Shown: positions 36,309-45,127, numbered from the stretch's first letter. The stretch is 64,000 nucleotides of DNA from Anaerolineaceae bacterium (GCA_016841365.1 JAENZI010000008.1:1-64000); one strand, 5' to 3'. Notes: generated by a model not told the origin, from the sequence alone. Translations and numbers: made by a program.

Positions 36309-36851
36309 AAGGCAAAAAGCCACAAAACCAACAAAAACGAACTGAAGAAAAACCTGCCGGACCCTAAAGAACTGGTCCGCGAATTGGCCAGCGCCCAATA
36401 AATCGATGATTTCTATGGCAAAGACGGTATCTTTGCCCGTCTACTCTCAGAAACCATTGAACAGTTGCTGGAGGCGGAACTAGCTGAAGAGCCTGGGCAA
36501 GATCGCTATCAAGCCGAAGGCCGTAATTCAGGCAACAGCCGAAATGGGCACTTCACCAGGAAAATGCGAACCTCCTGGGAAGATGCCGAGATTAAGATGC
36601 TGCGAGATCGGAGTGGCGTACTTCAATCTGAACTGCTGAAACTGAACAGCAACGAGATTGAGGATAAAGTGATTGCCATTTATGCAAAGGGAAATTCGAC
36701 CAAGGATATCCGGAATATCCTTCAGGAGCTGTGCCGGATCAATGTTTCTCCTGACACGATCAGCAAAATTTCCGACAAGGTCTGGCCATTGGCAGATGTA
36801 TATGCCATTTTGGACTCCTGTTTTGCTAAGTATAGTTCTTTTCTCTCTTAG
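36309..36851 (+). pseudogene. Truncated IS256-family (mutator-type) transposase
   Basis: The N-terminal third of a mutator-class transposase is recognisable: NLPDPKELVRELASAQ, an in-frame TAA at 36399, then IDDFYGKDGIFARLLSETIE, LEAELAEEPGQDRYQAEGR, NSGNSRNG and EIEDKVIAIYAKG. After VYAILD the frame leaves the family and soon stops, so the catalytic DDE core is missing. With no ATG, an internal stop and a lost C-terminus it is dead. It marks the right edge of the AT-rich island; downstream, 36852-36933 shows no gene or terminal inverted repeat that I can define. Confidence 0.85.
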
Positions 36852-36933
36852 CTCGTGTCCACTTTTTCGGCACCACCCCACCTAATCCCGATTACAATTG
36901 CAGTAGTATCCGCCCATATCCCTGGAGTAATGC

Positions 36934-38046
36934 ATGAAAATTTATCCTGTACACAACCGCCGCGATCTCCGCCAGTTCATTGACCTGCCATACCGCTTAT
37001 ACCGGGATGACCCGGTGTGGGTACCGCCGCTGCGATCGGAACAATGGGCACAATTTGACCCACAGAAGAACCCGATGTTGAACCATTGCGACACACAGCT
37101 CTTTCTGCTCAAGGAAGGAAAATCCGTCATAGGGCGCTGTGCGGCGTTTGTTGATCACCTGGCGGTGAAGTATTGGGATGCCCCCATTGGCTTGTTTGGC
37201 TCATTTGAGTGCATTGAGGACGAAACCGGGGCGCATTTGCTGCTGGATGCCGCTCGGGAGTGGCTGAGAACACAAGGGATGCGCGCCATTCGCGGCCCCT
37301 GGAGCTTTGCTTCTCAAGAGTGGGGGCTGGAGATTGAGGGCGGTGACCGTCCACCGGTGATCATGGCGCCGCATAACTCGCCATATTACGCATCCTATTT
37401 TGATTCATTTGGGCTGCTGAAAGCCATTGACCTGATTGCCTATTTGGCAGATATGCGTGCGGGTTATCAAATCCCTGAGCGTTACCTGACGCTGACGGAC
37501 AAAGTGCGTGCGCGGTATGGTGTTAGTGTGCGCCCTGTCAATTTAGAAAACTTAGAATCGGATGTGATGACGATTGTTGAGATTTCGAATCGATCGATTG
37601 CCGATAATTGGGGGTATTACCCGGTCACTGAAGCGGAGGCACGGGCGATGGCGCGGGATCTGAAGCAGATCGTCAACCCGCAGGCGCTGCTGATCGCCGA
37701 GGATGCAGAAGGGCATCCGATCGGCTTTGGGCTTTCGCTGCCAGACATCAATACCCTGCTGCACGGGATGCATGGCAGATTGCTTCCTTTTGGGTGGTTG
37801 AAGATGCTGTTTGGGATGAAGAACGTTCGGCAATACCGGATGTGGGCGCTGGGGGTCGTCCCTGAATATCAGGGCAAAGCGATCGACACGCTGCTCTACC
37901 AGGCGACCTATGAAGCCTTGAAGGATATTGAAGTCTGCATGGAGATCAACTATGTGCTGGAGGATAACCACCGGATGAATAATGCCCTGGTCAAGCTCGG
38001 CGTGAAACCGATCAGGCGTTACCGGGTGTATGAAATGCCCATTTAG
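36934..38046 (+). CDS. GNAT-like N-acetyltransferase, uncharacterised
   Basis: A 370-residue protein with the layout of large GNAT-type proteins often called hypothetical. The N-terminal block DLPYRLYRDDPVWVPPLR is typical; GPWSFASQEWGLEIEG and PHNSPYYASYF follow. The C-terminal domain has MWALGVVPEYQGKAIDTLLY, which looks like the acetyl-CoA-binding motif A, and LEDNHRMNNALVKLGVKP, the usual closing motif. CTGGAG lies just before the ATG. It overlaps the stop of the M48 peptidase by 4 bp on the opposite strand. The acceptor substrate is unknown. Confidence 0.72.
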   Translation: MKIYPVHNRRDLRQFIDLPYRLYRDDPVWVPPLRSEQWAQFDPQKNPMLNHCDTQLFLLKEGKSVIGRCAAFVDHLAVKYWDAPIGLFGSFECIEDETGAHLLLDAAREWLRTQGMRAIRGPWSFASQEWGLEIEGGDRPPVIMAPHNSPYYASYFDSFGLLKAIDLIAYLADMRAGYQIPERYLTLTDKVRARYGVSVRPVNLENLESDVMTIVEISNRSIADNWGYYPVTEAEARAMARDLKQIVNPQALLIAEDAEGHPIGFGLSLPDINTLLHGMHGRLLPFGWLKMLFGMKNVRQYRMWALGVVPEYQGKAIDTLLYQATYEALKDIEVCMEINYVLEDNHRMNNALVKLGVKPIRRYRVYEMPI

Positions 38047-39164
38047 TGCCAGTTCTCGGTTTTAGCAATGCGTTGATTAAGTGGGGGGTGATTGTAGAAC
38101 AAGAAGACCACCCAGGGCTCCGGGTTGACCTCGCCTAAATTTTGGTTGGCAAGCCGCGTGAAGGCGGAGGCAAAAGCAAGTGATTTACCCGTGACCGCCA
38201 GCGCATAATCATCTGCCAGCCCCTCGCGCCAGCGGGAAAAGGCGTTTTCAATGGGCATGGTAACCAATTGATAGAGGGAGAGCAGGATCATCAGGGCTGG
38301 CAGGCTGGCGGGGTCTGCGACCCCTCTCAGCCCGAATTGGCTGACGGCCCAATCCATGGCAAGCGATACAAGGAAAAAGCCGAGCGCGGTGGTCAGCGTA
38401 CCAAAGCCGATCAACCAGGGGATATCCTTGTGGACGTGATGCGCCAGTTCGTGTGCTAACACTGTTTCGATTTCGTCGGGAGAAAATTCTTCGATCATTG
38501 TGTCTCCCAGAACGATGCGGCGGGTGTTGCCAATTCCCGTTAGGAAGGCATTTGCCTGGCGGGTCTGGCGGGACATATCCATTTTGTAGACGCCTTTGAC
38601 CTTGGTGTTAGCCTTTTCAGCCAGGCGCAGCAGGCGCTCTTCCAGTTCGGCATGTTCCTCGCCGAGCGGCGTAAATTTATTAAAGATGGGCATGATCAGG
38701 ATAGGGGAGAGGTTGGTCAGCAGGACGCTGAACAACAGCATGGCACCCGTCATCCACAACCACCAGGAGACCCCGGTGACCCTGAGAATGAGATAGATGA
38801 TCTCGATCAGGAATAAACCCAGCACGGCAGAAAGCGCCAGACCCTTTGCCTGTTCAACAAGCCAATCTTTGAGGGATTGGGTCGAAAGGTCGTAGCGGTG
38901 GGGGAGCAGAAAGCCCGCATAATAACTGATGGGCAGGTTGAGTAAAAAGAAAATCCCGCCAAACACGACTGCATATAGCGCCACCACCAGCCAGGTGTTT
39001 TGGGTGAAAGACTCCAACCATGACCGCAAGCCCACCGACCATCCAGCGATCAGCCACAGGAAGGCATATATCAGGCTGAAAAGTTCATTCGCCACCCACA
39101 ATCGGCGTTTGATGCGGGCATATTCTTTGGCTTGTTGTTGACGTTCCTGGTCAATTTGCGGCAT
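38043..39164 (-). CDS. M48-family membrane metallopeptidase (Ste24-like)
   Basis: A 373-residue protease with about five transmembrane segments before the catalytic motif. The zinc site is VLAHELAHHVH near 240-250, and the third ligand is in FSRWREGLADDYAL. SYYAGFLLPHRYDLSTQSLKDW is the N-terminal motif of Ste24/CAAX-protease-like members. Such enzymes degrade membrane proteins or process lipopeptides. AAGGAA lies before the ATG. It follows ubiX on the same strand but is probably separate (68 bp gap). Confidence 0.88.
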   Translation of the reverse strand: MPQIDQERQQQAKEYARIKRRLWVANELFSLIYAFLWLIAGWSVGLRSWLESFTQNTWLVVALYAVVFGGIFFLLNLPISYYAGFLLPHRYDLSTQSLKDWLVEQAKGLALSAVLGLFLIEIIYLILRVTGVSWWLWMTGAMLLFSVLLTNLSPILIMPIFNKFTPLGEEHAELEERLLRLAEKANTKVKGVYKMDMSRQTRQANAFLTGIGNTRRIVLGDTMIEEFSPDEIETVLAHELAHHVHKDIPWLIGFGTLTTALGFFLVSLAMDWAVSQFGLRGVADPASLPALMILLSLYQLVTMPIENAFSRWREGLADDYALAVTGKSLAFASAFTRLANQNLGEVNPEPWVVFLFYNHPPLNQRIAKTENWH

Positions 39165-39232
39165 GAGGGTTCCTTTTATCGTTAGAAATTTTAGAATGAA
39201 GGATATCGAATACTCTTCAATTAAATAAACAT

Positions 39233-39811
39233 TCAGGCGCTTAACGACTTATCCCAAGGGTTGAAAAGTTGATTGTCAATCCCGATTCGGGCTAGCATTC
39301 GCCCAACAGTGGCATTGACCAGGTCATCGATGGTCTGGGGTTGGTCGTAGAAGGTTGGGATAGGCGGGAAGATGATCGCGCCAGCCTGCGCCGCCTGCGA
39401 CATTAGGTGCAGATGGCCTGGATGCAGGGGTGTTTCACGCACTGCCAGCAGCAAGGGTCGGCCTTCCTTTAAGCACACATCGGCTGCCCGTTGGATCAGG
39501 TTTTCGGCATAGCTGTTGGCAATCCCTGATAGGGTTTTGATCGAACAAGGGACGACCAGCATCCCCCAGGTGTGGAACGAGCCGGAGGCAATCGGCGCAC
39601 TAAGGTCATCGGGCTGGTGGACTTCATCCGCCAGTGCCAGAACTTCCTGGGCAGAAACACCCGTCTCTTCCGTGATCAATTGCGCCCCTAAGGGACTGAG
39701 GATGAGGTGGATGTGATAATCAAGTTTCTTGAGCGCTTGCAGCATCCGTAAGCCGTAAATCGCACCGCTGGCACCAGTGATGGCAAGAATGATCGATTTG
39801 TTTTTATTCAT
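39233..39811 (-). CDS. ubiX: Flavin prenyltransferase UbiX
   Basis: A 192-residue UbiX/Pad1 protein. It joins dimethylallyl phosphate to FMN to make prenylated FMN, the cofactor of UbiD decarboxylases. Visible signatures are AITGASGAIYGLRM at the N-terminus, VVPCSIKTLSGIANSYAENL in the middle and RPLLLAVRETPLHPGHL near 120-135. Its likely customer is UbiD at 43826-45127. A TATAAT sits 6 nt before the ATG and no Shine-Dalgarno is seen, so the mRNA may be leaderless. Confidence 0.94.
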   Translation of the reverse strand: MNKNKSIILAITGASGAIYGLRMLQALKKLDYHIHLILSPLGAQLITEETGVSAQEVLALADEVHQPDDLSAPIASGSFHTWGMLVVPCSIKTLSGIANSYAENLIQRAADVCLKEGRPLLLAVRETPLHPGHLHLMSQAAQAGAIIFPPIPTFYDQPQTIDDLVNATVGRMLARIGIDNQLFNPWDKSLSA

Positions 39812-39817
39812 GCAGGC

Positions 39818-39823
39818 ATTATA
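39818..39823 (-). promoter_or_regulatory. TATAAT box of ubiX, leaderless layout
   Basis: On the minus strand TATAAT is followed by six bases and then the ATG. Transcription would start at or next to the start codon. No good -35 hexamer is seen at 16-18 bp. Confidence 0.45.
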
Positions 39824-39929
39824 CTGCCGAAATTATTGGGATGCAGGTTTTTTTACGCGTTAAACGTAAAAGATGGTCTTTTCTGTTAGGCTGAGTGTCA
39901 GTGAAAATAATCAGAAAAAGCAACTCTGG

Positions 39930-40580
39930 TTATTTAAACAATGCCAGAAATTCACCCAGCAATTTTCCCATAGGTACAGAATTCATATATTCCTGGATCA
40001 GCGAGAAGTATTGCATTTTGGGGAGACGCTTGCCTTGAAGTTCCTCAAGCCGCTTGCTGTATAGCTTAAATAATTTCTGCTGATTAGGCGTAAATGGCAC
40101 CTGGCGGGTGAAGATGATTTGATCCTGGTTGTTGATAAAAATCATCTGGGTGTAAGTTTGGTTGAGTAGAAGGCGAAGTCTTTTCCTTGATTCCGCGCTG
40201 AGGGGATCGGATTGTTCAACACCCTCATCATCCTCGTATGGTTTGATCCAGGTTTCTTTGAAGGCCGGTTCGTGGGGATTATCCAGCACCAAAGGATAAA
40301 TGGAAAAGATGTCGCCATTACGTCCGGAATAGAAGCCGACATATAACCGGATAGGTGTTGAGTCAGTGACGGGCGTTTGAAATTCAGATTTGTCAGCCCG
40401 CACGGCGACGGCAGCATGCTCCTTGCCTTTTTCGTTGACGATGAAGACCATTGCTTTCTGCAATTCCATCAGCATCCGGTCTGGTAGGTAGGATGGATCG
40501 GATTTTACCTGCTCCCATTTTGGGTATTTGCTATCAACAGGTGACTCGTCCTTACGGGAAAATAGATCTTTAATGCGCAT
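39930..40580 (-). CDS. Unrecognised 216-residue soluble protein
   Basis: A cytoplasmic protein with no signal or membrane segment and no motif I recognise. It starts MRIKDLFSRKDESPVD; the middle is a beta-rich domain with VFIVNEKGKEHAAVAVRADK, and the end is helical with many Lys, Leu and Gln. AAAGGAGA lies before the ATG. It sits between aconitase X and ubiX on the same strand, 98 bp after the small subunit. Its place between two genes of one proposed pathway is the only hint to its role. Confidence 0.7.
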   Translation of the reverse strand: MRIKDLFSRKDESPVDSKYPKWEQVKSDPSYLPDRMLMELQKAMVFIVNEKGKEHAAVAVRADKSEFQTPVTDSTPIRLYVGFYSGRNGDIFSIYPLVLDNPHEPAFKETWIKPYEDDEGVEQSDPLSAESRKRLRLLLNQTYTQMIFINNQDQIIFTRQVPFTPNQQKLFKLYSKRLEELQGKRLPKMQYFSLIQEYMNSVPMGKLLGEFLALFK

Positions 40581-40677
40581 GATAAATCTCCTTTTTGGTC
40601 AGGGTTGGGAAGTATCAGGCAGCGTTGTAAAAGTGTGGTGGATAAGATAAGCATATCATAGAAAACGAATGGGTTGT

Positions 40678-41076
40678 TTAATTTGCCTGGTTGATCTCAA
40701 CCCAACCGTTTTCAGCGTCTACATTCAGCAGCGTGCCAGACGTAAATGGCGTGAGATCGATTTGGTCTACACAGGGGATTTCAGCGATGATGCAGCCGAC
40801 CGCGGTGATGGTTTCGCATTCTGCGTTGATGATGGCTGCCGGCGCGAGCCCGTTCTTCTTCAGGCGGTAGAGGATATAGGAGCCAACAGTCGAGCCTTTG
40901 CCGCTGGGGAAAACCAGCACCTTCCCTGCGATGGAATTCCCCTCGAGGTCATGCCCGGCTTCTGTGACCAAACCCGTGTCGGGGTCCACACCGCCATAAA
41001 AGGAGATGCCCATGCGGCTGACCAGTGCCTCACCGCTGACGTGCCCGGGGTAGATCGTGCGTCCTGTCAGTTTCAT
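40678..41076 (-). CDS. Aconitase X small (swivel) subunit, probable phosphomevalonate dehydratase
   Basis: A 132-residue DUF126 protein, the mobile swivel domain of two-subunit aconitase X enzymes. It has GRTIYPGHVSGEALV at the N-terminus, the conserved Ser loop FPSGKGSTVGSYILYRL, and CETITAVGCIIAEIP. It overlaps the large subunit gene by 4 bp (ATGA), so the two are made together. Archaeal two-subunit enzymes dehydrate mevalonate 5-phosphate; some bacterial relatives dehydrate cis-3-hydroxy-L-proline. UbiD and UbiX nearby favour the first. Confidence 0.85.
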   Translation of the reverse strand: MKLTGRTIYPGHVSGEALVSRMGISFYGGVDPDTGLVTEAGHDLEGNSIAGKVLVFPSGKGSTVGSYILYRLKKNGLAPAAIINAECETITAVGCIIAEIPCVDQIDLTPFTSGTLLNVDAENGWVEINQAN

Positions 41077-42272
41077 TGGCAGGCCTCCCTGACGACCTCA
41101 TCAAAGGGCAGCAACCGGGTCTTGAAGTTATTTTTGGCGTAAGCGTAATAACAGGCTTTGGCGGAATCTGTCGCCAGGGCTGTAAAGCGGCCTTTGATAG
41201 GGGCAACCACACAGCAGGTATCGGTGGCGAATTTGGCGCCTGCGGTTTCAATTATTTCGGTGTAGCCCATGCGGTCTGCCATGCCTTTGACCGGGCGTGA
41301 GGTGGTGATCCAAAATTCTTTAGTGACCCTCTTGCCATTGAGCAGTTCTGCAATCCTATGGATCTCTCGCAGGGAGAGGTGCGGGCAGCCCAGGCTGACG
41401 AAATCCACCTCCTCACGAGACGCTGTGTTGAGTTCCTGTTTGGCGCGTTGAAGGTCCTCATCCGTCAGCGTGAGGGATTCGGTTGGAAGTGCGTAAGCAG
41501 ATGCTTCAGGTGTGATGCCGGGTATGTGGAATAGGGCAACGCCGCCGTAGGTGGCAATACTGGCGCATAAGGATTTGAGGTTTTCGAGATTAGCTTCACT
41601 TACGCCGCTGATCAGGGGAACTCGATAACCGGATTGTGACTGGATTCGGTCGCCAATGGCTTTGCCCAGGGCACCGAAATCCGGGTTTTTGGTGACGGCT
41701 GCCTTCACCTGCACATGCAGGGTCGGCTGGCGGTTCTCATCCAGGTGGTAACCGTAAGCCGGCGTGCGTCCGGTCAGCGCAGCAGCCAGCGCAGATGGCC
41801 CGCCTTCGCGGTTGGTGCGCGCCCCTATCACAGCGTTGGCGTAACACACGGCGCTGCTTTCCGCCCAGGCGATGTGCTCGCCAAAACGGGGCAGGTTGCC
41901 AAATAGGTAAGGTGTGCAAGAGCAGGTAGTTACCACGCCCATGCGGTCAAATGCGGACAACACCCGGCGCTGGTTTTCTGCGAATTCTTCAGAAATGCCC
42001 AGGTTGGTGTAGTTTTCGATATCCATGCCGGCCGGGTTGAGGGTGGTGAACACCCGGGTTTTCCCGCCGCCATCCGCCATCTCAGCCAGCCAGGAGAGGC
42101 CTGCTTCGCCCAGGTTGGCATAGCTGACACCGGAGATCTGCACAGAACCAACCGCGATCATCCGTTCAGCACCATAGATTCTGCCCAACGCGGTCAGGAT
42201 CTCCATCGCCTTTTGGGTTGCATGGCCGGCTTCCCCGGCTAACAGGGCTTGCTCTTCAGGTGTGAGGTGCAT
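41073..42272 (-). CDS. Aconitase X large (catalytic) subunit, probable phosphomevalonate dehydratase
   Basis: A 399-residue DUF521 protein carrying the iron-sulfur active site. Cluster-type Cys are visible in TTCSCTPYLFGN, in SAVCYANAVIGARTNREGGP and in FATDTCCVVAP. The length equals the separate archaeal large subunit rather than the fused bacterial hydroxyproline form. In the archaeal mevalonate variant this enzyme turns mevalonate 5-phosphate into trans-anhydromevalonate 5-phosphate, which a UbiD-type enzyme decarboxylates to isopentenyl phosphate. A TACAAT lies 6 nt before the ATG with no Shine-Dalgarno. Confidence 0.85.
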   Translation of the reverse strand: MHLTPEEQALLAGEAGHATQKAMEILTALGRIYGAERMIAVGSVQISGVSYANLGEAGLSWLAEMADGGGKTRVFTTLNPAGMDIENYTNLGISEEFAENQRRVLSAFDRMGVVTTCSCTPYLFGNLPRFGEHIAWAESSAVCYANAVIGARTNREGGPSALAAALTGRTPAYGYHLDENRQPTLHVQVKAAVTKNPDFGALGKAIGDRIQSQSGYRVPLISGVSEANLENLKSLCASIATYGGVALFHIPGITPEASAYALPTESLTLTDEDLQRAKQELNTASREEVDFVSLGCPHLSLREIHRIAELLNGKRVTKEFWITTSRPVKGMADRMGYTEIIETAGAKFATDTCCVVAPIKGRFTALATDSAKACYYAYAKNNFKTRLLPFDEVVREACQ

Positions 42273-42278
42273 AGGGAT

Positions 42279-42284
42279 ATTGTA
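42279..42284 (-). promoter_or_regulatory. TACAAT box of the aconitase X genes, leaderless layout
   Basis: TACAAT on the minus strand is followed by ATCCCT-type six bases and then the ATG. The -35 region is inside the degenerate repeat tract and shows no clear hexamer. Confidence 0.4.
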
Positions 42285-42290
42285 ACATCA

Positions 42291-42690
42291 GGTGTGGAGG
42301 AAGTAGGTAGCAGGAAATGGGTATTAGGTAATTAGGTAAATGGTGAAAGGTGAGTGGGAGGATATTAGCTTATAGCTGATAGCGGATGGCTGATAGGGAG
42401 TGGCTTATTGCTAATAGCTAATAGCGGATAGGATTTAACAAATAAGAAATTGGCTGCATGGTGCAAACCAGACACAAGATTCTGGTAGATAGGGAATAAG
42501 CATCAGGAGGTCAATTTTCAGGTCTATGTGATCAGTTGAGAGAAATTTATCATTTTGATGTTGGATGATGTGCGCCCTATTTTCCTAATCAAAAATCAGC
42601 AGACCTAATCACCCACTACCTAATTACTAATCCCCTAATTACTAATCACCAATCCCCTAATCACTAATCACCAATTACCAAATCACTAAT
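42291..42690. repeat. Degenerate low-complexity repeat tract
   Basis: The gap between aconitase X and the lipoprotein gene has no gene. Its left part (42320-42440) is built of TATTAGGTAATTAGG, GATAGCTGATAGCGG and GCTAATAGC variants. Its right part (42600-42690) repeats CTAATTACTAATC and CACCAATCCC units about seven times. The two ends are roughly inverse complements, so the tract could fold. The middle has a TGCACC-type stretch of no obvious function. Similar DNA is at 11700-11815. Confidence 0.6.
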
Positions 42691-43705
42691 CACCACTCTC
42701 CAGCGGCAAGCCGTTTAGTCCCCGCCAGACGGCGTCAATCACCTGCAGGGCGGTCAGGTTGCGCACCGGCCAGGCCCGCTTGAGGTTGGCTGGTTCATCG
42801 AAGTGATTTGCCCCGTGTGAAAGATGGAATCCGTCTTCAAGCAATCCGTGATTTGGCAGAGGCTGGACAGCCGACCAGAAGTTCCACAAGGGGATGTCAT
42901 ATTCGTATGCCAGCCGGGCAAGCGCCTGGTTGATCAGGTGATCGCCCTCCAGGTTGTCGGCTTTGGTGGCTAAAACGGGCACTGTTCCTGCTGCGATCAC
43001 GGTTTCGATGATTTGGCGCATATATTTTTCGTAATTTTCAACTTTGTTTTCCCTGCCCCAGGTTTCTTCCATGCTGATGATGGCAATGGCGGGCTGCTGT
43101 AAGCGCAATTCGCATGCCAGCGGTGTTTCATAGCCTTTACAGCGCTCAAGGTCTACCCAGTAGCGTGAGAGCACCGAGGCGACATTCATCCCGCCGCCGG
43201 TTGCGACACTCTCCCGTTCATAAGAGCCGCTGAAGTGATCAATGGCTTCCTGCAAATATTCATAGTCTGGTCCCAGGCTGTAACGGTCTGGGTTGTCGAA
43301 AATGGCTAAAAAGTAGGTGGTGATGTTCTGGCAGTCACCAATCTTTGAAAATCGGTCAGCGTAATTCCCGGCTTGCAAGCCCTGCTCATAAATGGCTTTT
43401 GCTCGGGCAGAGACGGTGGGCACAATCGGCCATTGCTGCCAGTCGGCAGGGTCAAGACGCACATCGGGTGTGGGGGTGAAGGTCGGGGTTGAAGTGGGTG
43501 TTTCTGTGTGGGTAGGTGAGCTGGTCGGCTCGGGAGAATGTGTGGCTGAAGGCAGTTGTGTGAGCGTGATGGTCTTTGTGGGTTTCATCTCGGGCAAGTC
43601 GTCCGCGAATGCAGTAGTGGGGCTGGCAGGCTGCTTTCCGCAAGCAGAGATCAGCAAACCAGTGATGATCAGCATGAAGATTAATTTTGGTTTGAACCAG
43701 CCCAT
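42686..43705 (-). CDS. SGNH-hydrolase-like lipoprotein with GDC in place of GDS
   Basis: A 339-residue lipoprotein (lipobox LISACGK). A Thr/Pro-rich linker (PTSSPTHTETPTSTPTFT) of about 40 residues holds the domain away from the membrane. The domain has the SGNH order: block I reads SKIGDCQN near 126 (Cys for the usual Ser), then YSLGPDYEYL, GGGMNVASVLS, IAIISMEETWG, and the closing Asp and His in EDGFHLSHGANH. Four Cys are scattered in the domain. It may be a hydrolase with altered nucleophile or a binding protein. AAAGGTG precedes the ATG. Confidence 0.7.
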   Translation of the reverse strand: MGWFKPKLIFMLIITGLLISACGKQPASPTTAFADDLPEMKPTKTITLTQLPSATHSPEPTSSPTHTETPTSTPTFTPTPDVRLDPADWQQWPIVPTVSARAKAIYEQGLQAGNYADRFSKIGDCQNITTYFLAIFDNPDRYSLGPDYEYLQEAIDHFSGSYERESVATGGGMNVASVLSRYWVDLERCKGYETPLACELRLQQPAIAIISMEETWGRENKVENYEKYMRQIIETVIAAGTVPVLATKADNLEGDHLINQALARLAYEYDIPLWNFWSAVQPLPNHGLLEDGFHLSHGANHFDEPANLKRAWPVRNLTALQVIDAVWRGLNGLPLESGD

Positions 43706-43825
43706 TTTAAATCACACCTTTAATGCTCAACGAGGTACACAATTTTATTCTCATCCAGTAAATTAATAGCCGTTTTACTTGAATCTAAACTCAGATTAGG
43801 TTGTACCTTATCTGAGGTTAAGATA

Positions 43826-45127
43826 TTAATCGAAGAATTCAGAAAGGTCAACCTGGGGGAAGGGCACCCGAGAAAAATTTTTGCCGCCGGTTGCTAAGGA
43901 TGCGGTCAGGTCGAAGCCGACCTTGCAGGTTTCGTAGGTGCTCGGCGTGGCGCTGGGGTCAAGCGATGACCCGCGCTCCCGTCCCAGCATGACCATATCC
44001 TTGTCAGCCTGAAAGCGTGTGGCCATCGCCCATTCAACTGCAAGAGGGTCATAGATGTCGATGTCATCGTCCACCACGAATATATGTTTGCAGGATCGAT
44101 GACCCCGTGCTGCGGCATGAATGGCTTGGACTCCGTCATCTTCTCGGGTCTTGCGGATCTGGATGATGGCGTGCAGCCACGAGCAGCCGCCGGGGTTGAT
44201 GTGAACATCGCGGCAATCCACCACCCGGTTGACCTCACGGAAGATGGTGGGTTCACGCGGCATGCCCATCAGCAGTTTGTGCTCCAAACCGCCGGGCAGC
44301 AGTGCATGCCAGATGGGATTTTTGCGGTGAGTGATGCATTTAACTTCCATCACGGGTTCCTGGCGGACCACATCCTGGGTTTCGGTCAGGTCAACAAAAG
44401 GACCTTCGGCATGGCGGCGGTCACGATAGACGGTGCCTTCAATCACAAATTCTGCCTCAGCAGGGATCATCACATTGACGGTTTTTGCTTTAACGATCCG
44501 CAGCGGCTCAAGCGCATTGGCGATTTCCAGCTCATCAATCCCGATTTCGACCGATGTGGCTGCTGCCACCAGGATATTGGGAGCGACGCCGATGCAAATG
44601 GCGACATCTACTTCGCCCATGTCTTGTAAAAAGGTGTCGAAATTGCGGGTTTTGACCACGCGCACCGCCATCTCAGTTTTGGAGAACTGCATGCAGCGGT
44701 GAAAGTCCATGTTTTGGCCATATTCCGGGTGCCTGGCGATCATCACGCCTGAACTGATGTAATTGCCGCCGTCGCCCTCACAGTGGAACAGGATTGGCAG
44801 ATCGTCCAGGTTTGGGTTGTGGATGACGACCTCCTGACAGGGGGCTTGAGCAATCACCTGCGGCGGAGTGCGGTCGTCAATGGCTTTTGTCAGGGTTGGG
44901 ATGATGTCCTGTACGGAGATTCCCAGGTAGTCAGCGAAGGATTCCTTGGTACAAAACAGATTGCCCATCACCGGAAATTGGGATTCGGTGATGTGGTTAA
45001 GTAAAACCGGTTCGGGTTCCAGCGCTTTCAGAATACCTGCAGCCTGCAAATGTTTGGAAACCAGTTTTTTGGTTTGGGAGAGTTGCCCTTTTTGCCGAAT
45101 TTGTTCAAGGTAATTTCTGAGCGACAT
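43826..45127 (-). CDS. UbiD-family decarboxylase, probable anhydromevalonate phosphate decarboxylase
   Basis: A 433-residue UbiD-family enzyme that decarboxylates with prenylated FMN. The start is ATG 45127, with GAAGGAAA upstream; the longer frame (to 45175) has no ribosome site. Metal and cofactor residues are visible in QNMDFHRCMQF, AEFVIEG and RRHAEGPFVDLTET (catalytic Glu region), the Arg in MPREPTIFREV, and the acidic VVDDDIDIYDP. Archaeal anhydromevalonate phosphate decarboxylase is of this family. A role in ubiquinone or menaquinone synthesis is possible, but no quinone genes are here, while aconitase X is. Confidence 0.82.
   Translation of the reverse strand: MSLRNYLEQIRQKGQLSQTKKLVSKHLQAAGILKALEPEPVLLNHITESQFPVMGNLFCTKESFADYLGISVQDIIPTLTKAIDDRTPPQVIAQAPCQEVVIHNPNLDDLPILFHCEGDGGNYISSGVMIARHPEYGQNMDFHRCMQFSKTEMAVRVVKTRNFDTFLQDMGEVDVAICIGVAPNILVAAATSVEIGIDELEIANALEPLRIVKAKTVNVMIPAEAEFVIEGTVYRDRRHAEGPFVDLTETQDVVRQEPVMEVKCITHRKNPIWHALLPGGLEHKLLMGMPREPTIFREVNRVVDCRDVHINPGGCSWLHAIIQIRKTREDDGVQAIHAAARGHRSCKHIFVVDDDIDIYDPLAVEWAMATRFQADKDMVMLGRERGSSLDPSATPSTYETCKVGFDLTASLATGGKNFSRVPFPQVDLSEFFD

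Noticed and set aside
36309-36851. Active insertion sequence
   Set aside because: The transposase has an in-frame stop and lacks its catalytic core; no terminal inverted repeats could be defined.
44084-44629. 181-codon plus-strand frame opposite UbiD
   Set aside because: It overlaps a well-supported UbiD gene and has no motif.
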